From Enterobacteriaceae endosymbiont of Plateumaris consimilis (GTDB lineage Bacteria > Pseudomonadota > Gammaproteobacteria > Enterobacterales > Enterobacteriaceae): DNA of 64,000 nt. Positions 38,882 through 49,799 of this stretch are shown in pieces. Position numbers and translations under genes: made by a program. How positions within the stretch are numbered: the first letter of the stretch is position 1; every line of letters begins with the position of its first letter. The stretch spans positions 64,333-128,332 of the forward strand of contig NZ_CP046230.1 of assembly GCF_012563145.1 (NCBI RefSeq), given 5' to 3'. The notes under the pieces are model-generated. The model was not told where the DNA came from, made no database searches, and saw nothing but the letters and a program-made list of their open reading frames with translations.

Positions 38882-40054
38882 TTAATTATTATTCACTGTA
38901 GTAATATCTTTATCTCCTCTTCCAGATAAGTTTACTACTAATATTTGTTTTTTTTTAGGATTATTTTTAATAATTTTTAAAGCGTATGCTAAAGCATGAG
39001 CAGATTCTAAAGCAGGTATTATTCCTTCTTTAACACATAATAACTTAAAGGCTTCTATAGCTTCTTTATCTGTAATAGAAAAGTAATTAGCTCTACCTAT
39101 ACTATTTAAATATACATGTTGTGGACCTACAGCAGGAAAATCTAAACCTGCAGAAATTGAGTATGATTCTGCAATTTGATAATTTTTTGTTTGCATAATT
39201 GAAGTTTTCATACCAAAATATATTCCTATTTTACCATATTTTAAAGCGGCACCATGTTGTTTAGTATGAATACCTAAACCTCCTGGTTCTATTCCAATTA
39301 ATTGAACAGATTTATCTTTTATAAAATCTTTAAATAATCCAATTGCATTTGATCCACCACCTACACATGCTATTAACATATCAGGTAATCTATTTTCCAT
39401 TAAAATAATATCATTTTTTACTTCCTTACCTATTATACTTTGAAATTCACTTACAATAGTAGGATAAGGATGAGGTCCAGCAGCAGTTCCTATCATATAA
39501 TGAGAATTTTTATAATTACTAGACCAGTAACGAATAGCTTCATTGCACGCATCTTTTAATGTACCATTATTATGGTTAACTGAAATTACTTCTGTTCCTA
39601 ATAATTTCATTCTTGAAACATTAGATATTTGACGTTGTATATCTTTTTCTCCCATAAAAACTTTACATTTTAATTCTAATAGTGCACATACGATTGATGC
39701 AGCTACTCCATGTTGTCCTGCTCCTGTTTCTGCTATAATTTCTTTTTTATTCATTTTTTTTGCTAATAATGCTTGTCCTAATGCTTGGTTAATTTTATGT
39801 GCTCCACTATGAAGTAAATCTTCTCTTTTTAAATAAAGAATAGAATTTGTATTTTTAGTTAAATTATTACATATTGTTAATGGTGTTGGACGACCAACAT
39901 AATTTTTTAATAAAAAATTATATTTTTTTTTAAAAACAGGATCTTTTTGTGATTGGATAAATGTTTGTTCTAATTCTAATAAAGGAGGTATTAATATTTG
40001 TGGTACAAACATTCCACCAAATTTACCAAAATAACTAGGTAATAAAGTAATCAT
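38882..40054 (-). CDS. trpB: Tryptophan synthase, beta subunit
   Basis: The 390-residue PLP enzyme condenses indole with serine. The PLP lysine is in [12 protein letters not shown] near residue 85, and [10 protein letters not shown] near 231 binds cofactor phosphate. [14 protein letters not shown] opens the protein after the start. Length equals E. coli (397) within a few residues. It is one of the best conserved proteins in the window, in line with a provisioning role for tryptophan. Confidence 0.97.
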   Translation of the reverse strand: MITLLPSYFGKFGGMFVPQILIPPLLELEQTFIQSQKDPVFKKKYNFLLKNYVGRPTPLTICNNLTKNTNSILYLKREDLLHSGAHKINQALGQALLAKKMNKKEIIAETGAGQHGVAASIVCALLELKCKVFMGEKDIQRQISNVSRMKLLGTEVISVNHNNGTLKDACNEAIRYWSSNYKNSHYMIGTAAGPHPYPTIVSEFQSIIGKEVKNDIILMENRLPDMLIACVGGGSNAIGLFKDFIKDKSVQLIGIEPGGLGIHTKQHGAALKYGKIGIYFGMKTSIMQTKNYQIAESYSISAGLDFPAVGPQHVYLNSIGRANYFSITDKEAIEAFKLLCVKEGIIPALESAHALAYALKIIKNNPKKKQILVVNLSGRGDKDITTVNNN

Positions 40055-40094
40055 TTAAATATTTTCCTTATAATGAAAAATTAATAATTCATTT

Positions 40095-41468
40095 TTAATA
40101 TCTACTTAATTTTTTAAAAATTTCTTTTATTTTTAAATGATCTTTAATTCCAGGAATACTTTCTACACCTGAATTAAAATCTAATCCATAACATTTTAAT
40201 TTTATTGCTTCTGCAAAATTATTTTTATTTAAACCACCTGCTAATAAAATTTTTTGATTATTTTTATTTTTTAATAATTTCCAATTAAATTTTATTCCTT
40301 TACCAGATAAGTAATTATCATATACATATAAATCTACATTATTATATTGATATATAGGAATGTTATTATTTATTTTAATAACTTTCCAAATTTTAATTGT
40401 GTTAGGTAATTTACTTCTTAAGATATTAATAAAGTTTTGATTTTCTTCACCATGTAATTGAACAGCATATAATAATAATATTTTTGATATGTGAACTATT
40501 TCTTCAATTGTATTATTATAAAATATTCCTATGTATAATAGTGGTTTAATATTAAATACAATATTTTTTGCAGTTTTAAGATTAATGTTTCTTATAGAAT
40601 TATTTACAAAAATTAATCCACCAAATATACTACCTGAATCATTAGTTACTTTAGCATCTTCAATTTTTCTTAAACCACATATTTTATTTTTACCATAAAT
40701 TAAATTTTTAACTGCAAATAAAATATTTTTTTTAGAAGTTATTGCAGAACCTATTAAAAATCCATGAACAAATTTACTTAATTGTCTTATTTGACAATTA
40801 CTATTAATACCTGATTCACTAATTAATATAATTTGTTTAGGAATAGAATTTAAATTTACCAAATTATATGTTTTATTAATATCTATTGTAAAATTTTCTA
40901 AATTTCTATTATTAATCCCAATAACTTGAGCTTTCAAACATATTGCTCTTTTAAGTTCCTTTTCATTATTAATTTCAGTTAATATACCCATATTTAATTT
41001 ATTTGCTATTGTAGAAAATTGAATATATTCTTTATCATTTAATATAGATAATATTAAGAGTATTGCATCAGCTTTATGATATCTAGCAAAGTATATTTGG
41101 TATGAATCTAAGATGAAATCTTTACATAAAATTGGTTGTGATACTATATTTCTAACAATGTTAATATCATCAAAGCTACCTTGAAAATATTTTTCATCTG
41201 TTAGAACAGAAATAACAGACGAATATTTTTTATAAATATGAGCAATAAATTTTAAATCATAATTTTTACAAATTAATCCTTTAGATGGAGAATATTTTTT
41301 ACATTCTAAAATAAATACACTATTATTACTTTTTAATGCATGATAAAAATCATATTTTGTTTTTTTTATATACGGAAAAAATTTTTTTATAGGAAAAAAT
41401 TTTTTTTTATTTTGAATCCAAGAAATTTTATTTTTTATAATTTCTTTTAAAATATTTTTTTGATACAT
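40095..41468 (-). CDS. trpC: Bifunctional indole-3-glycerol phosphate synthase / phosphoribosylanthranilate isomerase
   Basis: The 457-residue protein keeps the enterobacterial TrpC-TrpF fusion (E. coli 453). The synthase half (about 1-255) shows ILECKKYSPSKG near residue 50, ISVLTDEKYFQGSF near 81 and ISESGIN near 212. The isomerase half (about 256-457) shows CGLRKIEDAK near 258, GLIFVNNSIR and the C-terminal LAGGLNKNNF and GLDFNSGVES motifs. It begins 2 bp after the trpD stop, suggesting coupled translation. Confidence 0.96.
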   Translation of the reverse strand: MYQKNILKEIIKNKISWIQNKKKFFPIKKFFPYIKKTKYDFYHALKSNNSVFILECKKYSPSKGLICKNYDLKFIAHIYKKYSSVISVLTDEKYFQGSFDDINIVRNIVSQPILCKDFILDSYQIYFARYHKADAILLILSILNDKEYIQFSTIANKLNMGILTEINNEKELKRAICLKAQVIGINNRNLENFTIDINKTYNLVNLNSIPKQIILISESGINSNCQIRQLSKFVHGFLIGSAITSKKNILFAVKNLIYGKNKICGLRKIEDAKVTNDSGSIFGGLIFVNNSIRNINLKTAKNIVFNIKPLLYIGIFYNNTIEEIVHISKILLLYAVQLHGEENQNFINILRSKLPNTIKIWKVIKINNNIPIYQYNNVDLYVYDNYLSGKGIKFNWKLLKNKNNQKILLAGGLNKNNFAEAIKLKCYGLDFNSGVESIPGIKDHLKIKEIFKKLSRY

Positions 41469-41470
41469 AG

Positions 41471-42490
41471 TTATTTTTTTATATAACCTTTATTTATTAA
41501 ATTAGTAATATAATTATAACCAAGACCATTATTAATTATATTAAGAGCTATTTTAGTATTTTGAATTAAATTTTTTTTTCCATGTAATTTTAATAAAAAA
41601 GCAACATTAGCTGCTATAGTATTTTTATAACTAATATTCTTAGATTTTCCTTTTAATAATTTTATTAAACATTTAGCATTTTCTTTAGGTATTCCTCCAA
41701 TTAAATCATTTTTTGAAATATAATTCAGTCCAAAATTTTTAGGAGTTAATATATAATTAGAAATTATATTATTATTTAATTCAAATACATTAGTATCATC
41801 ATGTAATGATATTTCATCCATTCCATTACAATGAACTACAGCCGCTTTTTTATATTGTAATAATTTTAAAGTGTTAATAATGGGTAATAATAAATTTTTC
41901 TTATATACTCCAATTAAAATAATTTGAGGTTTAGCAGGATTTAATAAAGGACCTAATATATTTAAAATAGTTCTAGTTTTTAACTGTTTTCTTATAATCA
42001 TAAAATCTGAAAAAAAATTATTATATTTAGGTGCTAATAAAAAACATAAATTAAAATCATCTAATAATTTTCGAGAAACAATACTAGATTGATTTAATTG
42101 AATTCCCATAGCTGATAATATATCAGCCGATCCAGATTTACTTGATATACAATGATTAATATGTTTTACTATTTTTAATCCACAAGAAGCAGCAATAAAA
42201 GAACTACCTGTAGAAATATTTAAAGTATTCATATTATCTCCTCCAGTACCAACAATATCAGATATAATATATTTTGGTTTAGGGAAGTGTTTTGTTTTAT
42301 GTTTTATTATTGCAGTTATTGCACCAGCAATTTCTTCATAATTTATTCCTTTTATTTTCATAGCTATTAACATAGCTACTAGTTGACTAGAATTTAATTT
42401 TTTATTTATGATTGATGTAAATAAATAATTACTTTCATCTTTAGAAAGATTTTTACTATTGTATAATTTATTTAAAATATGATTAATCAT
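41471..42490 (-). CDS. trpD: Anthranilate phosphoribosyltransferase
   Basis: The 339-residue enzyme joins anthranilate to PRPP, made by Prs in this window. The PRPP loop DIVGTGGDNMNTLNISTGSS is near residue 80, and HINHCISSKSGSADILSAMG near 110. It is a free-standing gene; in E. coli the glutaminase trpG is fused to its N-terminus, whereas lineages such as Serratia and Yersinia keep them apart. It lies 25 bp after trpG. Confidence 0.96.
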   Translation of the reverse strand: MINHILNKLYNSKNLSKDESNYLFTSIINKKLNSSQLVAMLIAMKIKGINYEEIAGAITAIIKHKTKHFPKPKYIISDIVGTGGDNMNTLNISTGSSFIAASCGLKIVKHINHCISSKSGSADILSAMGIQLNQSSIVSRKLLDDFNLCFLLAPKYNNFFSDFMIIRKQLKTRTILNILGPLLNPAKPQIILIGVYKKNLLLPIINTLKLLQYKKAAVVHCNGMDEISLHDDTNVFELNNNIISNYILTPKNFGLNYISKNDLIGGIPKENAKCLIKLLKGKSKNISYKNTIAANVAFLLKLHGKKNLIQNTKIALNIINNGLGYNYITNLINKGYIKK

Positions 42491-42515
42491 TTTATTACTT
42501 TAAATAACATTAATT

Positions 42516-43094
42516 TTAAGATAAAGCCCAATGAATAGTTTTTTTCATTAAAATATCTCCATCAGGAGTAAGAATAGATTCAGGATGAAATTGAAAACCA
42601 CATGTTCTATGGAAATTGTAACGAAAACTCATAATAATATTTTTACATTTAGAATTAATTGTTAAAATATTAGGAGTTTTATTTGCTATTAATGAATGAT
42701 AACGAGCTACATTCATAGGGTTTTTTACTCCATAAAACATATCTTTATTATCATGAATAATAGTTGAAGACTTACCATGAAAAATTTCTTTTGCTCTTAT
42801 AATACATCCACCATAAGATTCAATTAATGCTTGATGTCCTAAACATATTCCAATAATAGGTATTTTACCTATTAAAATTTTTAATAAATTAGGCATAAAT
42901 CCAGCTTTACTAGGTAAACCTGAACCAGGAGATAATAATAAAATAGGATTTTTAATTTTACTTAATTTTTTTAATAAAAAATTTATTGGAATATTATTTC
43001 GATATATAATAACTTTATGGTTTAAAGAACGTATTTGATCAACTAAATTATAAGTAAATGAATCAACATTATCTATAATAAATACATTAGACAT
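42516..43094 (-). CDS. trpG: Anthranilate synthase, glutamine amidotransferase component
   Basis: The 192-residue class I amidotransferase supplies ammonia to TrpE. The nucleophile Cys is in GICLGHQALIESYGG near residue 84, and the His-Glu pair in FQFHPESILTPDG near 170. The start NVFIIDNVDSFTYNLVDQ is typical. It is a separate gene with its own stop and a 25-bp gap before trpD, so this is not the E. coli-type trpGD fusion. It follows trpE by 10 bp. Confidence 0.96.
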   Translation of the reverse strand: MSNVFIIDNVDSFTYNLVDQIRSLNHKVIIYRNNIPINFLLKKLSKIKNPILLLSPGSGLPSKAGFMPNLLKILIGKIPIIGICLGHQALIESYGGCIIRAKEIFHGKSSTIIHDNKDMFYGVKNPMNVARYHSLIANKTPNILTINSKCKNIIMSFRYNFHRTCGFQFHPESILTPDGDILMKKTIHWALS

Positions 43095-43104
43095 TAAATT
43101 ATTA

Positions 43105-44685
43105 TTACTCCTTATAATAAAAATTACTTTTAGTTATAGCGTTTAAAACTGCTTTAGCTTTATTAAAACTTTCCTTTGCTTCAGAAAGTGGTTCTGAATT
43201 TAATACTATACCTGCACCAGCTTGTACAGTTGCTTTGTTATTTTTAATATAAGCAGAACGTATAATTATACATGTATCTAAATCTCCATGTCCTGTTAAA
43301 TAACCCATGGAACCTCCATAACTACCTCTTTGTTCTTTTTCAAAGATTGATATTAATTCCATAGCACGTATTTTTGGTGCTCCAGTTAAAGTGCCCATAT
43401 TCATACATGCTCGATAAGCATGTAAAGCATCTAAATTTGGTTTAAGAATTCCTATAACTCTAGAGACTAAATGCATAACACAATAATAACGGTCAACTTT
43501 TGTTAAATCAGCTACATATCTACTACCAGGAATACATATTTTTGCTAAATCATTTCTTGCTAAATCTACTAACATTAGATGTTCTGCCATTTCTTTTTGA
43601 TCTATTCTCATTTCTAATTCAATACGACTATCTAAATCTAAATTTATAATATTATTAATATACTTTCTTGATCTAGTACCAGCGATTGGATATAATTCTA
43701 CTTGTCTATTTATAGAGTTAAATTTTAATGAACTTTCTGGAGAAGCTCCAAATAAAATAAATTCTTTATCTTGCATAAAAAACATATATGGACTAGGATT
43801 AATTTTTTTTAAAATATCATAAGCAACTAAAGGATTATAACATGGTATAAAAAATTTTCTTGAAGGTACAACTTGAAAAATTTCTCCTGATTGAATATAA
43901 AATTTCATTTTTTTTATTATATTACAATATTCTGAATCTTCTTGATTGCATGTATAAGAAATATTTTTATTAATTTTTTTTCTAATATTAATATTAGTTA
44001 AAGGTTCTATTATTGTTTGTTCAATTTGTTTACTAAGATTTTCAATACGTTTGTTTAATCTTTTAAATTCTTGTTTGTTAGGAACATAAATACTAGCTTG
44101 TAAATGTGATATTTTTTTTTTATGATCTATTACTAATAATGTTTCAGATAAATAAAAACAATAATCAGGACAGATATTTTGATATTTTATTTTTTGTGGT
44201 AATTTTTCAAAATTATATATTAAATCATAAGAAAATAATCCTCCTAAAAACATAGCTTTATTTTCGTTTTTATTAGGTAATTTAACTAACTTTAGTATAT
44301 ATCTTAATATATCAAAAACAGATGATGATTTTAATCGTGTGTCTTCATCTTCTAACTTTTCTATTTCTGGTAAAATTAAAAAACGATTATTTATTTTTTT
44401 TATATTAGATATATTCTTAGGTAAAAAGTTATCTAATAATTGTAATAATAAATTACCATTTTCAGAAAATGCTTGAATAGTTACAGTATTTTTAATAGAA
44501 CTAACTCTTAATGAACTATCAATAATCAGTAAACTTTGTAAATGTTTTTTACTATTAATATCAACTGATTCTAATAATAAAGTATATTTTTTTTGTTTAC
44601 ATAATTTATTAAATATAATAGTAGGATTTTTTATATAAACAGTTTTAGTTGTAATTAGTTGTAATATAGGTTTTATAATTTTCAT
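43105..44685 (-). CDS. trpE: Anthranilate synthase component I
   Basis: The 526-residue enzyme makes anthranilate from chorismate. The feedback-site LLLESVDINS near residue 35 keeps the LLES serine known in E. coli for tryptophan inhibition. The catalytic domain shows GEIFQVVPSR, NPSPYMFFMQ, GASPESSLK, ELYPIAGTRSR, ELEMRIDQKEMAEHLMLVD and MGTLTGAPKIRAM. I start at the ATG 44685 (MKIIKPILQL), which aligns with E. coli; an in-frame GTG at 44706 would add seven residues. No leader peptide with tandem Trp codons is seen upstream. Confidence 0.96.
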   Translation of the reverse strand: MKIIKPILQLITTKTVYIKNPTIIFNKLCKQKKYTLLLESVDINSKKHLQSLLIIDSSLRVSSIKNTVTIQAFSENGNLLLQLLDNFLPKNISNIKKINNRFLILPEIEKLEDEDTRLKSSSVFDILRYILKLVKLPNKNENKAMFLGGLFSYDLIYNFEKLPQKIKYQNICPDYCFYLSETLLVIDHKKKISHLQASIYVPNKQEFKRLNKRIENLSKQIEQTIIEPLTNINIRKKINKNISYTCNQEDSEYCNIIKKMKFYIQSGEIFQVVPSRKFFIPCYNPLVAYDILKKINPSPYMFFMQDKEFILFGASPESSLKFNSINRQVELYPIAGTRSRKYINNIINLDLDSRIELEMRIDQKEMAEHLMLVDLARNDLAKICIPGSRYVADLTKVDRYYCVMHLVSRVIGILKPNLDALHAYRACMNMGTLTGAPKIRAMELISIFEKEQRGSYGGSMGYLTGHGDLDTCIIIRSAYIKNNKATVQAGAGIVLNSEPLSEAKESFNKAKAVLNAITKSNFYYKE

Positions 44686-44742
44686 ATTATAATTCTCAAT
44701 TTTCACTTATAATATTAGTGAAATAATATGACTAAAGTAATA

Positions 44743-44809
44743 ATGAATACTAATTACATATTATTCATATTTATGAAAGTATATTCAATTATGAATAAAT
44801 ATTCATAAT
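44743..44809 (-). promoter_or_regulatory. Cluster of ATGAATA/TATTCAT inverted repeats upstream of trpE
   Basis: The 168-bp trpE-ychF gap holds a 9-bp inverted repeat ATTATGAAT-AAAT-ATTCATAAT (44788-44809) and a looser pair ATGAATA (44743-44749) and TATTCAT (44762-44768). They may be operator or leader structure, but short palindromes are common in DNA this A+T-rich. No TrpR operator consensus is recognisable. Confidence 0.25.
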
Positions 44810-44874
44810 AAATAAATTTAAATTAAGATAAATATAATTAATTGTATATTAAAATATGTAAATAATCTAGATTA

Positions 44875-45918
44875 TTAGATCTTAAAAAGAAAATGAATTA
44901 TATCTCTATTTTTAATAATATAATTTTTACCTTCTAATCTAATTTTTCCTGCTAATTTTAATTTATTTTCATTTTTATAAAAAATATAATCATTATAATT
45001 TATTACTTTAGCTCTAATAAAACCTTTTTTAATATCACTATGAATTTTTTTTGCAGCTTCTAAAGCTATTGTTCCTTTTATAATACTCCATGATTTTGTT
45101 TCTTTAATCCCAACAGTATAAAATGTATTTAAATTTAATAAATTAAAACTAGCTATTATAATTTTATTTAAATAATAATTTTGTAATTTACTAATTTTAT
45201 TAAATGCTAACTTAGCACATATATTTATAATATTATATTTTTTAGATATTAATTGTAATTGATTCAAATATAATTTATTGTGTAATTCATTTTCACTTAT
45301 ATTAGCAATAATAATCATTGGTTTAATAGTTAATAATTTTATATTATTATTAAGAAATTTTAATTCTTCTATATTAAAATTAATTGTATTAAGTAATCTT
45401 TTTTCTTTTAATTTATTTAAACATAAATTTAATAAATTTATGTTTTGGTAATTTTTTTTTAAATTATTTTTTGTAGATAAAATTTTTATTTGTTTTATAC
45501 ACAAAGAAATATCAAATTGAATAATTTCATTATTAATTATATTAATATTATTAATTGGAATATTAGTAGGTGATATATTTAATATATTTGTATCTTCAAA
45601 AAAACGTACAACATGAATAATAGCATTCATTTCTGTTATATGATTTAAAAATTTATTTCCTAATCCATGTCCTTTAGAAGCTCCTTTAATTAAACCTGCT
45701 ATATCTACAAATTTTATTGTAGATGGAGTTATTTTTTTTGTTTTTACTATTTTAGATAATATATCTAATTTTTTATCAGGCACGGTAACAACACTAATAT
45801 TAGGTTCTATTGTACAAAAAGGATAATTAGATGCATTAACATTTGAATTAGTTAATGCATTAAATAATGTAGATTTTCCTACATTAGGTAACCCAATTAT
45901 ACCACATTTTAATTCCAC
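44875..45918 (-). CDS. ychF: Obg-family ATPase YchF
   Basis: The 347-residue P-loop NTPase binds ribosomes and takes part in translation and stress responses. The Walker A GLPNVGKSTLFNAL is at residues 9-22, the switch region VDIAGLIKGASKGHGLGN near 71-88, and a C-terminal TGS domain from about 265 ends AGKIRLEGKNYIIKNRDI. It is shorter than E. coli (363) mainly by losses in the coiled-coil insertion. It follows pth by 15 bp, preserving the pth-ychF order. Confidence 0.95.
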   Translation of the reverse strand: MELKCGIIGLPNVGKSTLFNALTNSNVNASNYPFCTIEPNISVVTVPDKKLDILSKIVKTKKITPSTIKFVDIAGLIKGASKGHGLGNKFLNHITEMNAIIHVVRFFEDTNILNISPTNIPINNINIINNEIIQFDISLCIKQIKILSTKNNLKKNYQNINLLNLCLNKLKEKRLLNTINFNIEELKFLNNNIKLLTIKPMIIIANISENELHNKLYLNQLQLISKKYNIINICAKLAFNKISKLQNYYLNKIIIASFNLLNLNTFYTVGIKETKSWSIIKGTIALEAAKKIHSDIKKGFIRAKVINYNDYIFYKNENKLKLAGKIRLEGKNYIIKNRDIIHFLFKI

Positions 45919-45933
45919 TTTTAATCCTATTAT

Positions 45934-46509
45934 TTATTTAGAATGAAGATAATTCATAGCTCTATAATAATCTATATCAATAAAAATTTTTATTGCATTC
46001 ATTATATTCTTCATTGCATGTTTAATTATTTTTTTTTCAATTATAGTTGGTTTGTTTAATACAAAATTATTTACTTTTAATTTATTTACAGGATGTCCAA
46101 TACCTATTCTTAATCTATAAAATAATTTATTATTAAAATTTTTTATTATATCATTTAATCCATTATGACCACCACTACCTCCTCCATACTTAAATTTTAT
46201 TTTTCCGGGTAAAAAATCTAATTCGTCATGTATTATTAATACATTATTTAAAATAATTTTATAAAAATTACATGCAAGAAGTATGGATTTACCAGAATTA
46301 TTCATAAAAGTATCAGGAATTAATAAAATTAATTTTTTATTTGACAAAAAAATATAACCAATATAACTATGTAATTTTTCTATTTTATTTAATTTAATTT
46401 TAAAATAATTAGCAAGGTAATAAATATAATCAGATCCCATATTATGTCGTGATCCAACAAATTTTTTTCCAATATTTCCTAAACCAACAATCATTTTAAT
46501 ATTACTCAA
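45934..46509 (-). CDS. pth: Peptidyl-tRNA hydrolase
   Basis: The 191-residue enzyme frees tRNA from peptidyl-tRNA that drops off the ribosome. The conserved Asn is in GLGNIGKKF near residue 11, the catalytic His in GSRHNMGSDY near 22, and IHDELDFLPG near 94 carries the catalytic Asp. GGGSGGHNGL near 110 is also typical. Length matches E. coli (194). It lies between prs and ychF, with ychH and dauA of E. coli missing. Confidence 0.95.
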   Translation of the reverse strand: MSNIKMIVGLGNIGKKFVGSRHNMGSDYIYYLANYFKIKLNKIEKLHSYIGYIFLSNKKLILLIPDTFMNNSGKSILLACNFYKIILNNVLIIHDELDFLPGKIKFKYGGGSGGHNGLNDIIKNFNNKLFYRLRIGIGHPVNKLKVNNFVLNKPTIIEKKIIKHAMKNIMNAIKIFIDIDYYRAMNYLHSK

Positions 46510-46524
46510 ATAATATTTCCTATG

Positions 46525-47475
46525 TTAATTATTAAACATTACAGAAATAGACTCTTCATTATTTATTCTACGAATAGATTCTGCAATCATTTCTGATAAA
46601 GTTAATTTTCTTACTTTTTTTAATTTTTTTATTTTGTTTGATAAAGGAATTGTATCACATACTATAATTTCATCTATTAAAGAATTAGAAATATTATTTA
46701 CAGCATTACCAGAAAAAATAGGATGTGTTACATATGCCAAAACTCGTTTAGCTCCATTGTTTTTTAATGCTTTTGCTGCTTGACATAATGTACCTCCTGT
46801 GTCAACAATATCATCTATTAAAATACAATCTCTATTTACAATATCACCAATAATATGCATAACTTCTGATATATTAGATTTAGATCTTCTTTTATCTATG
46901 ATTGCCATATCAGTGCCATTTAATAGTGTTGTAGCTATAGTTCTTGCACGTATTACACCTCCAATATCTGGAGATACTATAATAGGTTTATCTAAAAAAA
47001 TTTTTGTCATATCTTCTATAAAAATAGAACTACTGAATACATTATCTACAGGAATATCAAAAAACCCTTGAATTTGTTCTGCATGTAAATCTACAGTTAA
47101 AACTCTATCTATTCCTACACCAGATAAAAAATCAGCTATAACTTTTGCTGTAATAGGTACTCTTGCAGATCTTAACCTACGATCTTGTCTTGAATATCCA
47201 AAATATGGTATAACTGCTGTTATTCTTCCTGCTGAAGCTCTTCTTAATGCATCAGCTATGATAATTAATTCAATCAAATTATCATTTGTAGGATGGCAAG
47301 TAGATTGAATTATAAAAACATCATCACCTCTAACATTTTCATTTATTTGAACAGAAGTTTCTCCATCACTAAATTTACCTACATATGCTTTTCCTAAATC
47401 AGTATATAAATGATCTGCAATTTTTTTTGCCAATTCTGGAATAGCATTACCAGAAAATAATTTCATATCAGACAT
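46525..47475 (-). CDS. prs: Ribose-phosphate pyrophosphokinase
   Basis: The 316-residue enzyme makes PRPP for nucleotides, tryptophan and histidine. [16 protein letters not shown] near residue 35, [10 protein letters not shown] near 95, [18 protein letters not shown] near 128, the flexible-loop KRRSK near 194 and the PRPP-binding [11 protein letters not shown] near 219 are all present. Length equals E. coli (315). An AAGGA ribosome site precedes the ATG. It is divergent from prfA, and ispE, lolB and hemA, which lie between them in E. coli, are absent. Confidence 0.97.
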   Translation of the reverse strand: MSDMKLFSGNAIPELAKKIADHLYTDLGKAYVGKFSDGETSVQINENVRGDDVFIIQSTCHPTNDNLIELIIIADALRRASAGRITAVIPYFGYSRQDRRLRSARVPITAKVIADFLSGVGIDRVLTVDLHAEQIQGFFDIPVDNVFSSSIFIEDMTKIFLDKPIIVSPDIGGVIRARTIATTLLNGTDMAIIDKRRSKSNISEVMHIIGDIVNRDCILIDDIVDTGGTLCQAAKALKNNGAKRVLAYVTHPIFSGNAVNNISNSLIDEIIVCDTIPLSNKIKKLKKVRKLTLSEMIAESIRRINNEESISVMFNN

Positions 47476-47666
47476 TAAATATTCCTTACAAATATTATCA
47501 ATATATAATATTATTATTAATACATATTTTTTATATATATAAATACCATATATAAAAAAATATAATATAAATTTATTATTTTGATTTTTTTATTTATTAT
47601 ATTAATATAAATAAATTATTTATTACATATTCTATTTAACGAAATTTATGACATAAAACCTAATTT

Positions 47667-48758
47667 ATGAATAATTCTATTATTAAAAAACTTAATTTAT
47701 TACATAAACGTTATATATATATTGAAAAACAACTAAATAACTATAAAATATATAATAATCAAGTAAACTTACGTAATCTTTCAATAGAATATGTTAATTT
47801 ATCTATTATAATTAAACCATTTATAAAATGGAAAAATTTACAATTAGAGTTAATTAATAATAAAGAATTATTATATGATGAAGAATTATATTCTATAGTT
47901 TTGGAAGATAATAAAAATATTAAAATTAAACAACAACAAATAGAAAAAGAAATTAAAATGCTTTTGTTATCTCAAAGTAATAATGAAAATAATAGAAATT
48001 GTTTTTTAGAGATTAGAGCAGGATCAGGAGGTAATGAAGCAGCTATTTTTGTAGGTAATATTTATAGAATGTATGTTCGTTATGCTGAATCTAAATTTTG
48101 GAAAGTTAAAATAATTAATGTTCATTATGGTGATCATGGAGGATATAAAGAAATTATATTAAAAATAGTTGGGCATGGTGTATATGGAAAATTAAGATTT
48201 GAATCAGGTGGACATAGAGTACAAAGAGTTCCTGAAACAGAATCTCAAGGAAGAATTCATACTTCTACATGTACTGTAGCTGTTATGCCAGAATTATCTA
48301 AATCTGAAGTTCCAGAAATTAATAATAACGATTTAAAAATTGACACTTTTCGTTCTTCTGGAGCTGGTGGACAACATGTTAATACAACTGATTCTGCTAT
48401 TCGTATTACTCATATACCAACAGGAATTGTTGTAGAATGTCAAGATGAACGCTCACAACATAAAAATAAATCTAAAGCTTTATCAGTATTAGTAGCTAGA
48501 ATTAATGCAGCAGAAGTAGCTAAAAGAAATAAAAATGAATCTGTAACAAGAAAAAATCTATTAGGAACTGGTGAACGTTCTGATAGGAATAGAACATATA
48601 ATTTTATTCAAAAAAGAGTAACAGATCATCGTATTAATTTAACAATTTATAGATTAGATGAAATTATGAATGGTAAATTAGATTTATTAATAGAACATAT
48701 CTTACATAAATATCACACTGATCTATTATTGTCTATATCAAAAACAAATGAAAATTAA
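47667..48758 (+). CDS. prfA: Peptide chain release factor 1
   Basis: The 363-residue factor ends translation at UAA and UAG. The catalytic GGQ is in [15 protein letters not shown] near residue 233, and [15 protein letters not shown] near 113 opens domain 2. Length matches E. coli (360). The Gln of GGQ is the target of PrmC, whose gene overlaps the 3' end of prfA by 11 bp. Confidence 0.96.
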   Translation: MNNSIIKKLNLLHKRYIYIEKQLNNYKIYNNQVNLRNLSIEYVNLSIIIKPFIKWKNLQLELINNKELLYDEELYSIVLEDNKNIKIKQQQIEKEIKMLLLSQSNNENNRNCFLEIRAGSGGNEAAIFVGNIYRMYVRYAESKFWKVKIINVHYGDHGGYKEIILKIVGHGVYGKLRFESGGHRVQRVPETESQGRIHTSTCTVAVMPELSKSEVPEINNNDLKIDTFRSSGAGGQHVNTTDSAIRITHIPTGIVVECQDERSQHKNKSKALSVLVARINAAEVAKRNKNESVTRKNLLGTGERSDRNRTYNFIQKRVTDHRINLTIYRLDEIMNGKLDLLIEHILHKYHTDLLLSISKTNEN

Positions 48759-49584
48759 AAAATGGTTATTTTATGCTAATATTATTTTAAAAAAAAATAA
48801 AATATACTTATCTAAGATAGAATCTGAAATTTTGTTATCTTTTGTTCTTAATAAATCTAAATTTTGGATCTATGAATTTTATGAAAATTATTTAAATAAG
48901 ATACAATTAAAAAAATTAATGCAGTTATTAAAAAGAAGAATTAATGGGGAACCAATTGCTTATATATTAGGATTTTGTGAATTTTGGTCATTAAAAATTA
49001 ATGTTACGCCATTAACTTTTATACCTAGACCAGATACCGAAATTTTAGTAGAACATACGTTAAAAAAAATTACATTTAATACAAAAAATATATTAGATTT
49101 AGGAACAGGAACTGGAGCCATAGCTTTAGCTATAGCTAGTGAATATAAAAAATTAAATATTATTGGGATAGATATAATTCCAGAATTAATTAATATTGCA
49201 AAAAAAAATGCAAATGAATTATCTATTCATAATGTTAATTTTATACAAAGTAATTGGTTTAATAACTTAAAAAATAAAACATTTGATATTATTGTAAGCA
49301 ATCCTCCATATATTAAATATAAAGATTATTTATTTCTTGAAAAAAGCATTAAATTTGAACCAATATATTCTTTAATAGCAGAGGATAATGGATTATCTAA
49401 TTTTAATTCTATTATTTTACAATCTACTAAATATTTAAATAATTTTGGATGGATAATATTAGAACATGCATTTAATCAATCTGATCAAATTATAAAAATA
49501 TTACAAGAAAAAAAATTTAAAAATATAAAAACTTGTTTAGATTATAATGGTAATAAAAGAATAACTTATGGACAAAAAACTTAA
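48748..49584 (+). CDS. prmC: Release factor glutamine methyltransferase
   Basis: The 278-residue SAM-dependent enzyme methylates the GGQ glutamine of release factors. The SAM-binding [15 protein letters not shown] is near residue 117 and the catalytic NPPY in [10 protein letters not shown] near 186. [11 protein letters not shown] near 95 is also diagnostic. Length matches E. coli (277). It overlaps prfA, so the enzyme and its substrate are co-translated. An A9 run early in the gene is in frame in the genome. Confidence 0.95.
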   Translation: MKIKKWLFYANIILKKNKIYLSKIESEILLSFVLNKSKFWIYEFYENYLNKIQLKKLMQLLKRRINGEPIAYILGFCEFWSLKINVTPLTFIPRPDTEILVEHTLKKITFNTKNILDLGTGTGAIALAIASEYKKLNIIGIDIIPELINIAKKNANELSIHNVNFIQSNWFNNLKNKTFDIIVSNPPYIKYKDYLFLEKSIKFEPIYSLIAEDNGLSNFNSIILQSTKYLNNFGWIILEHAFNQSDQIIKILQEKKFKNIKTCLDYNGNKRITYGQKT

Positions 49585-49799
49585 TTTTTTTATAATATTT
49601 TAATAAATTAAAAATTATTTTATTGTTATATAAATAAATATCACTATAATAATTATTATTAATTCTAAATAATTAATATTCTTGTTATATTTATTTGTAT
49701 AATATATTTATAACATAAAAAATATTAAACATATATATTTTATTATATTAGTTATTTTAAAATTTTATTAAATTCAATTAATTAATATAAAAGAAAAAA

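Noticed and set aside
44686-44706. GTG start for TrpE seven codons upstream
   Set aside because: The ATG at 44685 aligns with the family start and the extra residues duplicate a Met-Lys-Ile pattern without support.
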